NCBI GenBank assembly: GCA_021613335.1
Contig: JAJTWR010000021.1
Span: 2,044,501-2,108,500, forward strand
DNA from: Whitmania pigra
Lineage: Eukaryota; Annelida; Clitellata; Hirudinida; Haemopidae
Reading direction: 5' to 3'
DNA: 64,000 bases
In this document: positions 13,514 through 37,216 of the stretch, piece by piece
How positions within the stretch are numbered: the first letter of the stretch is position 1
How the letters are laid out: every line of letters starts with the position of its first letter
The notes under the pieces: model-generated
Told to the model about the DNA's origin: nothing
The model's database searches: none
What the model saw: only the letters and a program-made list of their open reading frames with translations
Made by a program: the position numbers and the translations under genes

Positions 13514-16500
13514 TAATATTACTAATAATAGTAGTAATAATAATTAATAATAATAATATTAACAACAACAATAATAATATGCACTAAAAGCATCTCCTAC
13601 TCCATGTTACTGAGAGCTGTTCTCATCAAATTATTGATTTGCTAGCTGATAACTTGTTAGTTAATAAACTATCAATTAGGAAGTAACGAACGTTTGCAGA
13701 GCATCTTAGTTCGATGGGAACCTCCTCCGGAAGATTCGAGGAACGGAATAATAACGGGATACAGGATCAGGTTCAAGGACAAAACATCTCCAATGGGAGT
13801 TGTTCTCATAGATGGCGCACAGGTCTTCCACAGTCTCACAGGTGCTCTTTAATTCAATTGTTGTTGATATAAATCAGTCATCAATGATTATTTAAACAAT
13901 TATAACATTTAATCTAATGAAGTAACTCAACTCCACAGACCTGAACAAGGGCACAGAATACAGCATCAGGGTTCAAGCTCAGACCAGGAATGGCAGCGGG
14001 CCCTCGTCTCCATGGTTACAGGCTCAGACGATGACTCATGACCTTGACGGTTGGTTTCGTTCTGTTAAAACATTAACAAATGTTATTACGATGATGGCTG
14101 TTTTTTATTAATTTTTTTTTTACAATTAATTTTCTATTTTCGAAATACACTTTGCACCTCTTTCTCGTGGTATGGATGTGTAGGTGCATCAATGCATGGA
14201 TGAATGAGAAATGTGAATGTTGTGTTGCTGCACTGATAAGCACAAGTGGTACTTTCGGGCATTGGATTTATGTGTACGGTATGATGATGATAATGGTGAT
14301 AGCGATGACTAAGAGGATGATTATGATGATGGTTCTGGTGGTGATGCTAGCACTAGGCAATGAACAAGAGGATGATGGCGGTGGCAACGATAGTGATGAT
14401 GATGATGATGATTATCTAATAACTTTAGAGAGCACTGTGCCTGGACAGCCATCCTCACTGAGGGCTCGTCCTCTGACAAATTCCATCCTCATCAGTTGGA
14501 CTCCCCCATTGAACCAGGAGGTCATAGTTCGTGGGTACGTGGTGGCATATGGCATCGGTGCCCCGCACGCAACGAGGCAGATACTGGATGCCAAGCAGAG
14601 ATATCACACTATCAAGGACCTCAGTTAGTGTTTGAGACAATTAATTGTGATTGCAGATGAGTGATGTGATGATATTGTTCCATGATTATGATCATTTATA
14701 GAAACATTGTTGAATTTCCAGAGCCATCGTCAAATTACATAATCACTTTGATGGCTTTCAATGCTGCTGGGGAGGGGCCTCCTGCTTATGACTCTGCCAT
14801 AACGAGAGAGGAACAGGGTATGATTCATTGCCATCATCATGGTTATCTGAATTATTACTGTCATCGTCATCACCAAAACCATCAACATTGTCGCCTTCAT
14901 CGTTATCATCATCATAAGAAGCCTCATTTATTCTATTGGTGCACACATAAATTCAGCTTACGAGCCTTCCGTGCAAATCACTCCACCTGTTGGTTTGAAA
15001 GCCATCGTGCTCTCCTGCTCGACCATCCTCCTCACGTGGACCGACACTGGACTCGGGAAGAATCAACGAGTCAGCGACAACCGCTACTATACGATCAAGT
15101 GAGTGTCACGCGAAATGACATTCTTAAGCATGTGCGATGCTTTTTTATGACGGCAGTTGATCTAAACTTAGAATCCTTAAATGAGATTATAAATCTTTAT
15201 GTGAGATAGGTATTTGAATTATTTGAGCTATTTGTACTCAAAACAATAGGCAAATAGGATTTTCATGTAAACGTGGAAACTAAAGTTATAAACTGCCGTT
15301 TCGAAACTGCAGATATTTTCCCCGGATTCAACAGACCAACGCGAAAGTCCGTCCGAAGTTCATAAATTCCACCGATTTGAACGTCTACGTCGAGGACCTG
15401 AAAGCGGACACGGAGTACGAGTTCAGTGTCAGGATCACCAAGGGACGGAGGCAGAGCGTCTACAGTCTGAGCGTCTTCAACAGAACGAAGGAGGCCTGTC
15501 AGTGACTTCTGCTCCTATTTTTGGAAACTTCTGAATTCGAATTTACAACTAAGTTTTTGAAATTTTTATCGTTCACAATTTTAACTTCTTTTCCAATGTT
15601 ACGAGGACCTATTTAAAGAGATTAACTCTGGCAACTTCATATTCACTCAGCATCATCATTATTATTAAAGTTTCAATTGTTATCATGTATTGTCAGACCA
15701 TATCATAAGCTTCAAAGGCGTTTTAATAATATTAACAACTATAACAATAATAACAATAATAATATTAATAGTTACTTAATAATTAGAGTCCACACACTGC
15801 TTGAATCTCCAGAATGGTTTCCTGCCCATCTATGAAATTTTGTTATCCTCCATTATTATTAATAAGTTGTTATTAATTGAAGTTGAATTATTCATGAGTC
15901 CATATTATTTGAATTATTCATGAGCCTACGTTATTTGCAGCACCTGCCACTGCACCTCGTGATGTGACTCCAGTGACGGTGGATCAAAAACCAACCTGGG
16001 TCAGTCTCAGCTGGCAACCTCCACGCCAGAGCAATGGACAAATTAATGGTTGGATAATAAATGAATAAATAATTAAATAAATATAAGTAATTTCAGTGAC
16101 CCTAGTTAAACAATGCTACTGATATTATTACTATTATCATATTGCTTATTTATTACATGACTCATGTTGTTATTACTTTGACAACAGGTTACCTGATATA
16201 TTACACCACGGATTCGAGTCTGGGCGACTCTGAGTGGGTGGTCGAGGCGATCATGGGTGACCGTCTTTCCACCACAGTGAAGGATTTGAGCCTCGAAACG
16301 ACTTACTACTTCAAAGTTCAAGCCAGAAACAACATCGGGTACGGCCCGATGTCACCCACTGTCATCTTCAGGACTCCGAGATGTGAGTTAGAATTCATAA
16401 ATAATAATTTATGATTCATATTTTATTGAAATTAAAATTATAAATTAATAATTTGAGTCCCATGCATAATTAATTGTTCGAATCACCTGTAATTGCAAAA

Positions 16501-16688
16501 TGAGGTTTTTAGTGAATAATTAAAATCCCAATATGATTGTTATTACTAATATTAATTATTAAAATTGTGACTCATCACTCTCCAGATGACGGACTCGGAG
16601 GAGGAGCTGTGCCTGATGAGTTTGGGAGAGGAAAGCATGGTGGGTTTGCAATTATATCATCATTATCATCATCATCATCATCATCATT

Positions 16689-16722
<34 letters not shown>

Positions 16723-19700
16723 CCTTGACATTAAAATTTTTAACATCGTCAACGATTCATTCAGTATCGGGAAGAAACAGAGGAGGAAACACACCAACCT
16801 CTCCTTCGCATCCGACGTTCAGTGTCCCTGCCAACATCCTCTGGATTGCCATTGGCTGCCTCTCCGGTGAGCATGAATATGTAAATTCTTAAATGCATGC
16901 TAATGAGCATATGTTCATCACTCTTTCAATCTATTTAGCAATTTAAGATTATTATTAAGCATTAACATTCTTGCAATTGAATGATTTGCATATTCATGTT
17001 AATTCATTGATCCCTTGCAGGCTTAGCACTTGTGATCTTGATTATTGTTGGTGTTGTGCTGTGCAGGAAGAAGTCCTTGGATAAAGATGATGTCAGCAGG
17101 AAGTGAGAACTTGTTGTCATTTATTATTATTTATTTATTATTTTGTTATTTATTTATTCATTTATTGCTTTCATTAATTTCTTGTTCTATTTTGATCTGC
17201 GATTATTCACATATCACTGGGCATCCTACAAATGTAGAGATAACCAAGATGATGATAATAATTAACATTTGAAACATTTTATTCAGCCCTAAAACTCTTT
17301 CTCGAACAGTCAATATAAAGCCACACCACGATGTTTAAGGTCCTCAAACGGGTCAGGGATCACCCAAGGACCATGAAATTAAAATGTTGCTGTTTACAAA
17401 TTATTTACAATTTATTGAAATTATCGTCTGTCCGTCGACAACTCTGGGACACTCTTTTGTGCCCCCTCCAGGTGCTTTGCTTCAAGACAGAAGTTTGAAA
17501 CTTCTCGAGAAATGTCGACTTGACTGCAATGTGCGAACCAATTTATGGGGAATAGTGTTTTGAGACATAATCGTAGCAACGAGTGTTCAGATTGAAGACA
17601 ATAATCCGGTGACAGTTTTCAGCAGACAATTAGAACAGTAGAGCATTGTAATCCTTGTCTTCGAATTTTCCCCATTTCGAGTTGTAGTTTCACCTTTTAT
17701 CGAATAAAAGGTAGGGGACACAAATAAACGAGTTGGTTTTGAAAAACCAGTCGATTTTCCAGCGAAATTTAGGCGTTATTGACTCAAAACAAGAAACCGG
17801 CTGCTCCTCAGCTAGCTCGCTCGAAATTACTCCCACCATTATTAATGTTGTTATTATCGTCATTATTACTATTGTTATTATTACTGTTATTAATTACTCC
17901 ATTATTAATTATTATTATCACCTGTTGATTATGCTTTTACACAGTGGCTACATGCCGGCCAACAAGGAAAAGTCAGCAGAAGGAAGTTCGGTGTCCGGTC
18001 GGTCGAGGGAGTTGAAACCACCTGATCTGTGGACCCACGGGAGGAACCTCGAGTTGAAGATGGCTGACCGGGGTTCAAACGGGGATCCTGACGAGTTGAC
18101 CGAGATGATGTCTAGGCATGCATCATCCATTGACGAAGGTGATCATTCGCTCGCCCATGGTGTTGATGATGATAATGGTGATGGTGGTGATGATGGTGAT
18201 CGGGAAGGTGATGATGATCCTGTTTGCATACATGAGGTATTCGAGAGAGATCAGCTATACACATGAATGATGATAATAAGCAAAGTGATTGATAAAATTT
18301 GAGATCAAAAGACTTAAAATTTTTTATATAAACGTTTTGTTGGCTATTTATTGATCACAAGTGAGTAACACTTGAGACGCTTCATACAAATCTAACTTTT
18401 TCAAAGCACTTCAACTTTTAGTTTTATATTTTTAGATGTGACATCATAACTTACACTCACAACTTGTATTTGTGACAGTTGTAATGCTCTTATTGTAGTC
18501 AACCTGATCTCTTGGAGTCATGCAATCTAGTGCTGATGTATTAATATTTGGAACAATAATCTAGCAGAAATAATAATCATGATAATAAATACTTTGGCTA
18601 GAGATCAATGTTAGTGATAAAGCTGTTGACATTACAATGTTTTTAATGTCATTCTTGATGCTCATCATTACCATAACGCATGCAGATGGCAACAGTGACA
18701 CGGAGAGGTACAGGTGTGTCAACCAAAGGTCAAAGGTTGTGCCCCTTGAAGGTCATATGCTCAGGGAACGTTAGTTTCAATTTGTGCTTGTCATACTCAA
18801 TGTCATTTTAGATCTTTATGAACAATTTAAAAACTTAGTGCTTTAAAAGATGTACTTTTGTTGGTTGATATGAAATTATTAAAATTAATCCAGATCTCTA
18901 TGATTTAAAATCTTAGTGCAAAGATGTACTTTTATAAGTTGATATGAAATTATTAAAATTAATCCAGCATACCTGATATCCAATGGCCACTTGACCTCGA
19001 CGATGACACGACCCAATTACCCTCGCACTCAATATTCCGCACAGCAACAACAACAGCTGTCCACTCCGAGAGTCAATGTTGGACTCGTATCACCCTCTGC
19101 TGTTGCTGGTTCGACTTTGCATTTAAGTTTGTTGATTTTAATTAATTACCATTTTAAAACAATAAATCCTCCTAATATTCAGCAATTTATTCACCTTTCA
19201 AGATGTCATTAAATTGTGTTCTGTAGGTGATCACAATGTCTCGTTGAGCAGTTACGATGAAAAGCAGGACTGCATTTCACCTGCTTCAAATGCTCCTAGT
19301 AAGTTCTCATCAGACATCTCATGAGCAACAGCAAAGATTAATCACTCAATTCATTATTCTCCATTTAATTGTCAAAGGTCGTCTGCCATCCCTGCCAGGC
19401 AAGTCTCCTCCCCCTCTGGTGGTCTCACCAATCATAGCATCATCTTCCACGTCCAAGCACTATCCCTCGACCAATAATGTTCACCAGGAAGTCACCTCAG
19501 ACACTGTTAGTTCATTTCTGTTTTGTTTTGCTTCCTTTTGGGCCTGCATATCCTCATGAATTATTCATGAATGTGGCTATGCTAATGTATTAATAAAATT
19601 TTAATGAGCTCTAATTTTAATCCTTCACTTCATCAATTATTCATTAATTTTCCTTTCCTTGTCCAGACTCCTACCTCTATTATTGGTCAGAAAATGCTTT

Positions 19701-19830
19701 TCAATTTTTGTGTTTTCTTCATTTATTGCAGAAGTCTTTCACTACCGAAGAGTTGTGTGCCGAGATGGCGAACCTCGAAGGACTCATGAAGGATCTCTCT
19801 GCCATCACACGGCAGGAGTTCAACTGCTGA
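6529..19830 (+). CDS. NEO1: DCC/neogenin-type netrin receptor, 5'-incomplete
   Basis: Single-pass guidance receptor family (DCC, neogenin, UNC-40, Frazzled) that binds netrins and RGM proteins. Twenty-seven exons join in phase: 6529-6718, 6782-6906, 7917-8225, 8296-8458, 9024-9163, 9292-9564, 11371-11539, 11615-11781, 12896-13180, 13280-13329, 13700-13841, 13939-14049, 14429-14623, 14722-14817, 14957-15098, 15313-15497, 15941-16048, 16188-16382, 16586-16639, 16765-16866, 17021-17102, 17945-18138, 18686-18769, 18968-19108, 19227-19298, 19378-19505, 19732-19830. They give about 1333 residues: four Ig domains, six FN3 domains, a membrane helix and a cytoplasmic tail. The tail has a P1-like motif (LKPPDLW) and ends with a P3-like motif ([12 protein letters not shown]) ten residues before the stop codon. 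Vertebrate relatives have roughly 1450 residues; the missing part is the start codon and signal peptide. The P1 and P3 motifs make the family assignment firm; DCC versus neogenin cannot be separated because invertebrates usually have one gene. Confidence 0.93.
7417..7452. repeat. (ATT)n microsatellite
   Basis: Pure ATT run in an intron of the netrin-receptor gene. Confidence 0.93.
10374..10443. repeat. (TTA)n microsatellite
   Basis: A TTA run of about 70 bp in the 1.8-kb intron separating the Ig module from the FN3 module of the netrin receptor. That intron has no other recognisable gene content. Confidence 0.93.
11149..11215. repeat. (ATT)n microsatellite
   Basis: ATT run followed by a poly-T tract, just upstream of the first FN3 exon at 11371. 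Confidence 0.92.
11822..11950. repeat. Short tandem repeat, about 43-bp unit
   Basis: About three imperfect copies of a unit starting tgctggttaataaatatt, lying in the intron after exon 11615-11781. The copies differ by small insertions and substitutions. Confidence 0.75.
12256..12537. repeat. Compound (ATT)n/(GTT)n microsatellite
   Basis: About 280 bp of ATT repeats with a GTT block at about 12411-12440. Long open frames of poly-Ile, poly-Tyr and poly-Val across it are repeat artefacts. It directly abuts the reversed SINE pair at 12566-12803. Confidence 0.93.
12566..12803 (-). repeat. Dimeric tRNA-derived SINE, reverse orientation
   Basis: Read on the minus strand, two SINE bodies follow each other. 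One runs from about 12803 to 12699 (head near gcaggttggccaaatgg on the plus strand, tail with atttatatagcgc). The other runs from about 12697 to 12566 (head near ctctgagctaacttgcc, tail ending tttgtatagc). Both share the cctgc, taatgtgtc and B-box-like blocks with the copies at 4995 and 20852, but they diverge from each other. The dimer is in an intron of the netrin receptor, opposite to its transcription. Confidence 0.78.
13446..13575. repeat. (AAT)n microsatellite
   Basis: AAT/ATA repeats with interruptions, between exons 13280-13329 and 13700-13841 of the netrin receptor. This is the reverse strand orientation to the other arrays in this gene. Confidence 0.9.
16586..17102 (+). other. NEO1: Netrin receptor: juxtamembrane linker and TM helix
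   Basis: Exons 16586-16639 and 16765-16866 encode a Gly/Ser/Pro-rich linker. The membrane helix begins in the second of these ([11 protein letters not shown]) and continues in 17021-17102 ([13 protein letters not shown]). It is followed by a basic stop-transfer CRKK, which sets cytoplasmic orientation for what follows. Confidence 0.9.
16651..16722. repeat. (CAT)n microsatellite
   Basis: ATC/CAT run placed between exons 16586-16639 and 16765-16866. The intron it occupies is only 125 bp, so the array makes up over half of it. Confidence 0.92.
17945..19830 (+). other. NEO1: Netrin receptor: cytoplasmic tail with P1 and P3 motifs
   Basis: Six exons encode the tail. Exon 17945-18138 carries a P1-like block around LKPPDLW, in this family a binding site for signalling partners. 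The middle exons are Ser/Pro/Gln-rich and less conserved. The last exon, 19732-19830, carries the P3 helix [12 protein letters not shown], which in DCC mediates receptor multimerisation and binds focal adhesion kinase. The stop codon follows QEFNC. I could not place P2 with confidence; proline-rich [10 protein letters not shown] in 19378-19505 is a candidate. Confidence 0.88.
18806..18967 (+). repeat. Tandem duplication of an intron 3' end
   Basis: Two similar copies of about 80 bp end in the same block, gaaattattaaaattaatc, followed by CAG. The second copy is the acceptor of exon 18968-19108; the first duplicates the branch-point and acceptor region about 75 bp upstream. The copies differ by a few small indels. 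Confidence 0.8.
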
Positions 19831-20851
19831 ACTGTCCGTCGTCATTTTGTTGAGTTTTGTTTCCACTTGAGTGAGTTCCACGCTCTATCGACCTTCGCAA
19901 ATGTACATAAAGAGGTCTCCTTGTCAGAGTTTGAACGTAATCGGGCATTTGGATGTATCGGTTGCAATCATTTTGTGCTGGACCATGATGCGATGTCCTC
20001 GTTTGACATCATGACTTAAATATTTATTTTGCATGTTGTTTCATTATTTTAAAACTTGAGTTCTATGTTTTCTCTAAAAACCTCATCATGTTTATAATTA
20101 CGAAGTCTTCGTGATGTCGTGTTGCAATTGGTTGTAGAAGTAAGAGTGGGACCAATCATCTTATTGAATCTAGTCTTTACTTGTGTCAGGAAACATTCTT
20201 CATGATCTTGAGTACTAAATGTGCTGTTTTAAATGTCCTTTTTGTCAAAAAAGTTGAGATATTTTTACTTAAATCAAAATAACAATCATTACTTTGCTCT
20301 TCAAGTCAGGATTTTTAAAATTTTGAGACATTTTGTTTGGCATGGTCTAACATTCAATTCATTGAAGATAATACAAGTTTGTCATCTTTTTTATAACATG
20401 CAAGGACATCTCCAGATTAGAGCCTCAATTTAAATTCATGCCACCCGATGAACTCTACTGAACATGAACTGTAGCAAACAATAGAAACTCCTCGTTTTTG
20501 TAATCTCAAGACTTTTTAATGAGTTGGTATTCGTCCATGTGTTCTACAGTGTAAGGAATTTGAATAGGAATCTGCTTTGTCTTGTTTTTGTTTGGTGAAA
20601 TTTGTCAGGTACTGAACTCTAAATCATTTGAAATTTACATAAATTACAGCATCATTGGTTGAGCTCGATGCCTAAACGTTAGTGAACTATCTAGTTTTAG
20701 GAAACTGGGATGAGCTTTGTGATAAGTTTCAATTTTGAGGAAGATCATGATTTGCTTCATCTTCCTGACATCCATCAGTTATTGTGGTATTGTTAAACAT
20801 CATCCTTAAATAAGCAAAAATCTTGAGCATGCGTTTTTAGGTCAAATATGC
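19831..20851 (+). other. Probable 3' UTR and flank of the netrin receptor
   Basis: No coding potential recognised. The sequence directly follows the stop codon and is AT-rich with many T-runs, as expected of a 3' UTR. No single polyadenylation site can be chosen with confidence. It ends where the second SINE begins. Confidence 0.5.
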
Positions 20852-21115
20852 GCAGGTTAGCCGAATGGGTTGCGTGCCTACATAAAGCGGTAATGGCAAC
20901 AGTCGTAATGTGTCGTGTTCGAAACCCAGCCTGCACTGCCGCCGGCGCCCTTGGGAAGGAGTGCTATATAAATGGTTACAAGAAGCGCCTCTGACGCTAT
21001 GCATGTGGCGCTATATAAATGGTTACAAGAAGCGCCTCTGACGCTATGCATGTGGCGCTATATAAATGGTTACAAGAAGCGCCTCTGACGCTATGCATAT
21101 GGCGCTATATAAATG
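20852..21115 (+). repeat. tRNA-derived SINE, copy 2, with expanded tail
   Basis: Complete-looking copy: A-box-like ttagccgaatgggttgc, taatgtgtcgtgttcgaaa as a good B-box, then a gccggcgcccttgggaagg linker. The tail is a 47-bp unit, anchored on gctatataaatgg, repeated three times, with anchors at 20963, 21010, 21057 and 21104. Copy 1 at 4995 has about one such unit, so tail length varies by whole units. Confidence 0.87.
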
Positions 21116-21274
21116 AACTTCCTTAAATGTTTGCTGAGTCTGCAGCTGTGACTGAAAAGATACATTCGGACAAAACTAAGGCTGGAGTCACGAAACAAGC
21201 ATCAATCAGTTAAACACTCAGACTTCAAGTGTGCAGTGATGGCTTCAACTATTACATTATGCTATGTTGTGTTA

Positions 21275-22662
21275 CACTCTGCCCAATATATATATAGGAA
21301 GTACTATTTTTTGACGATATCTCAACTAATACGTCGCGAAAATTTCTAAAATTTTAATTTTTTTTAAAGTTTAAAATTTACTTTCAAAATTATGTTTTAA
21401 ATTTGGTAAAGTATTATTTTCAAACTTAAAAAAAAACAAAAATGTGTTTTTACGGTGCCCAAAAAAGACAGGAAGTAAACGTCAAAAATCAATAATAACG
21501 ATACAAATTTATTTTTTTTAACACAAAAAGTTATCTAATATGAAATTATGTTTCCTTTCTTTTCTGTTATTTAAAAACATCTTTTGTCCATAGACAAAAT
21601 TATTTTTTATAAAGTCTGCTTCCAGCTGATACCAGGCAGTCCTAATGGCATCTTTCAATTCTGATTTAGAGTTAAATTGTCTTTTATCTTAAGTTTGGAC
21701 AACTTACTCCAAGCGTTTTTAATAGGATTAAGATCAGGGGAGCGAGCTAACCAGCTCAAAACTCTCATTTTTTCTCTTGGAAAAAGCTCTTTGTCAGTTT
21801 GGATGTATGGATTGAGGCATTATGTTGTTGGAATACAAAATTAGCATCATTCGTCGTCTCAGCAAAAGGCAGGAAATTATTTTGCAACACTTTAACGTAA
21901 TCGGCCGACTTTTGTTTTCCTTGCAGAATGGCTAGATCCATCATGTGAAATTCCTGCCCAAATCATGACTGTTCCAGCTCCATGATTTCTACTGAAAAGT
22001 GACTCGTTCTCTTTTCTGAGGTCATGACATAAAAACAGATAACCATCAGGCCCATCTAGAATGAATTTTTTTCATCAGAAAAAATTGCATTGGTCCAACC
22101 TTCTTTGTTTGATAATACTGTTTTGGCCCACTGAACTCTGGCCACTTTGTGATGCTCTTGCAGAGCTGGAACTTTCAATCTCTTTTCAAATCTTAAAATA
22201 TTACTTGCATAATATTTCTTGAGTCCATATTCTTCAGGGGCATTCATGTAATGAGAAATAACATGTACGGACCTGTTGAGCTCTTTAGTAAGGCCTCGAT
22301 CTGCCCCTCCTCATTTTCTGACAAAGGTTTATCTCTACCCATCACTAAACTATCAATAATAAACCAAAAAAGTAAATTTCTTAAATGTATCTTGCTTATG
22401 TACCACAGAAACCTACTTTGAAGTTCATTTGCACCTTGTTAATTTTATAGCTCCTAAGCAAACCCCTTTCTATCTTTTTTGGGCAGCCAAAAAACACATT
22501 TTCATGTAATTTAAAATTTGTAATTGTTCTAGGAAGTCCAAATTTAACAAAATATTTTATATACAACGAGGTGTTGTAATGTCAAAATTGAAGAAATTCT
22601 GTTGTTTGATGTTTGAGAATTTTGCATAAAACACTCCCTTCCTATAATTATTGGGCGGAGTG
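21275..22662 (-). mobile_element. Tc1/mariner-family DNA transposon, 1388 bp, inactive
   Basis: Terminal inverted repeats are visible. The left end starts cactctgcccaata and the right end, on the other strand, starts cactccgcccaata; both are followed by a tatagga block. The element is flanked on each side by TA (21273-21274 and 22663-22664), the target duplication made by Tc1/mariner elements. A single transposase relic lies inside on the minus strand. No other gene is inside it. Confidence 0.93.
21640..22342 (-). pseudogene. Tc1-like transposase pseudogene
   Basis: Starts with ATG at 22342 (MGRDKPLSENEEGQIEALL) and is broken by a stop near 22250 and by a frameshift near 22060. Recognisable family landmarks remain: IFSDE holds the first catalytic Asp. 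The usual QQDNA reads QQHNA, and the SPDLNPIEN block reads SPDLNPIKN. The second Asp of the catalytic triad is therefore His and the third acidic residue is Lys. The protein would be catalytically dead even with the frame intact. The helix-turn-helix DNA-binding part is partly preserved. Confidence 0.88.
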
Positions 22663-22664
22663 TA

Positions 22665-25279
22665 TATTATATTACGTAACATTATAATATGTTGCATTAT
22701 TTTTGGCAGGGTATGAGGTTATAGTGTTCAGGCCTCTCATAGGGATGTGATTTTGGAGAGTTTCGACTTCAGACTCTACAGCTTCTACTTCATTGTTTTT
22801 TTTTGTGCTGAAGTTGATCGATCCACAACAAATATTTAACTGATCGAAATTAATAGATCATTTGTGATCCTCGGGATGTTTCCACAGAAATCATCCCACA
22901 TAAATGTGGTTTCATCATTTTAAGAGCATCTTTGAGGACTTAGCAAAACTCCGCAACGAATGCTTTATACAACTTCACGATTACAATGATTTAATCTTTT
23001 CGATGAAGTGTAACTTCCCTAATGTGAGAAACGAACACCATTTGTTCGTGAAAACTGCCTTTTTAACTGAGAGTGAATGTTTGGTAACTTAAAACAGGTC
23101 TGGAAGCACAAGTGAGGTTTATTATATTAAGATAGACAATCAACTCTTTCATGTTACCATATTGTACATCAGTCAAAGAAAATCTTTAAAATGTCCAATA
23201 ACAGTTCAATACAAAGAGTGCCCTGAAAATTTTAATATAAAAGGCTAAAAATGCTATACGTGGAAGAGGTGTGACAGTTGAATGCGAAGTGTGCAGAAGG
23301 AGGTAAATTATTTCAAAAATTTAAAACCAACAAAAATTAAAAATCAAAAACCTCAAAGAGCCATTGCGACTCGTACCTAACAACGTACAACAATTTGCTT
23401 GTCGATTTTACAATTGGGAGAGAATTTAAAAGTGAATTAAACTCTTTAAAAACTGAATTTTCAAAGAACTGAGTTGAAAATCACTGACAATTTCCTTTGC
23501 AGAGGAAACAGGCAGCAAAACATGAAAAATAATAAGGCAAATGTCAGTAACCTCACTAAATTCAACTCATTTTTACAAGATCTATGCAACTCGAACAAAA
23601 ACATCCTTTGTGGAGCCCCATCGAGGGATGCTGAGAATAAGCAAGACCTGACTCAGAAACAACTGAAAGGCTGGAAGATGGAAGCAGAAATAACAAAAAC
23701 CTGTACATTGAGAGCTATAGAACTATTCTTCTAATTGTGGAAAGAAATCCCTCCTTAAAAACAGCAAAGTCTCTGAGGTAGTTGCATTGAAAACCATTAA
23801 CTTACAAAGAGCAACTGAGTCGTCATACAAACTAACCTTCTCTTCCATCTCAAAGGAGCATCATAATTAACCTAGGGTTGAGGCTAACGACGCCTGCAAC
23901 GACATAAGGAGAGTCGTCGACGGCAACTTAGCAATCGAAAAATCTCAGAGAGAAGATAAATAAAGTAAGCCAGCACATTGCAATTAGACATTTCAAAGGG
24001 GCTGCAGAGCTTGGTTTGTTAATGCCTAAGTGCATCAGATGACAGGGTGAAAACACAAGCATAGATCAAATTTACAAGGCAACAGGTCTGAGAGTCAAAA
24101 CTTGAGAACCTTCTCGAGCGTCCTCCGTCCGACGCGAGAGCCACGCAAACTTCCGTCACCAACCAGAGAACAAAGATCTTTGGCCAACACCACCACCCAG
24201 AAACAAGGAAACAACTGGTTAAAATCAGTGAATTGTAAAAAACCATTCCATTGGAAATACAATTGCTTGATTTTCAAATAAAATTAGTTTCAATTAGTCG
24301 GGAAATAACATAAGAAGAAAGATCTGAATTTTTTTACAGGGGAATCTTTTCTGAATGGATACCAGGTTGAAAACAAAACAAGGTGGCAACATCACAGAGA
24401 CATCAAAACAAATGAAGGGAAACGTCGCTCGATCGTGCGCAACCACCTCGAAAAAGCAACCCTCGGCAAACGGCTTCGGAAGGCAACAAGGTCGTAAGAG
24501 GCCAAACACCGACTCTAAAGGATGAAGTTTACGGGGCGACCGAGGAAGCCCGAGATGGAGACAATCTACGGTCGCCACGGTGATCGGCGAAGAAAACATG
24601 GTAAGGCAGTCGACCAGGAGATAGAGATGGTGAGTTTGAAAGGCCACACGAGCACAGCCATGCACGGACAGAGACTTAATGCCAGCGAGCTGCCTAAGAG
24701 CGAGGCAGGCTACAAAAGTACTATTGACTATAAAAGAAGACTCGAGGGATGTTCGAAAAGTTAGCTAGCTATCTCAGAAAAAAGGGCATGACGCTCGATA
24801 TAGGCACAATATGTGGACACGAAGAACACAGCTTGCATAAGAATTATGAGGCTCCCTCAACTCATTCAATCCATTTTCACTTTAACTCATGATCAACACG
24901 TTCGACACTTCATCCGTTCGCTCGCAGAATGCGCAAATTAAATCGATTGAAAGTTTGGCGATTGAAAATAACAAAGAGAGATAACTTCGGCTACGAGGAG
25001 GAACAAAACAACTAAAACAACTGTAGGATGGTAAAAACAAGACTTGGGGCAAAACAACATCAACAAGAGCTCAACAACATCATAAACTATTATTCGTTGC
25101 TTCGACGACGCCGAAAACAAGAGAGGGTCTGCGAACGCGTCCGAGGTGCAATTCGAAACTCCTCCGTGCGATGAATCAATTTCTCATGATTAAGTGACAG
25201 TAAGGGAAGAGCGGACAGAAGGAGAGGTAAAGTACTTTTGGTGGTTGCTCGTAAAAAAATAAACATCGATTCTGACCGA
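22665..25279. other. Intergenic gap between convergent genes
   Basis: The netrin receptor and the nuclear receptor converge on this 2.6-kb stretch. It contains open frames of 60-120 codons in several frames (for example 24522-24764 plus and 24665-24294 minus), but none has a recognisable domain. Base composition becomes less AT-rich from about 24000. Some of the right part is probably the 3' UTR of the nuclear receptor, whose stop codon is at 25280. No repeat family member was identified here. Confidence 0.5.

Positions 25280-37216
<11,937 letters not shown>

Larger units (their letters stand above)
11371..16382 (+). other. NEO1: Netrin receptor: six fibronectin type III domains
   Basis: FN3-1 spans exons 11371-11539 and 11615-11781. 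FN3-2 is the single exon 12896-13180. FN3-3 spans 13280-13329, 13700-13841 and 13939-14049. FN3-4 spans 14429-14623 and 14722-14817. FN3-5 spans 14957-15098 and 15313-15497. FN3-6 spans 15941-16048 and 16188-16382. Each shows the W of strand B (SWR, SWE, RWE, SWT, TWT, SWQ) and the strand F tyrosine (TRYRV, TTYSF, TEYSI, SNYII, TEYEF, TYYFK). In DCC and neogenin the membrane-proximal FN3 domains bind netrin and RGM. Confidence 0.92.

Noticed and set aside
19667..19685. Possible 19-nt exon between the last two netrin-receptor exons
   Set aside because: Including it shifts the frame; exon 19378-19505 joins in phase straight to 19732-19830, which holds the conserved C-terminus.
24294..24764. Overlapping plus and minus open frames in a less AT-rich stretch
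   Set aside because: Neither strand shows a recognisable domain or exon borders; likely 3' UTR or old repeat, so no gene was called.
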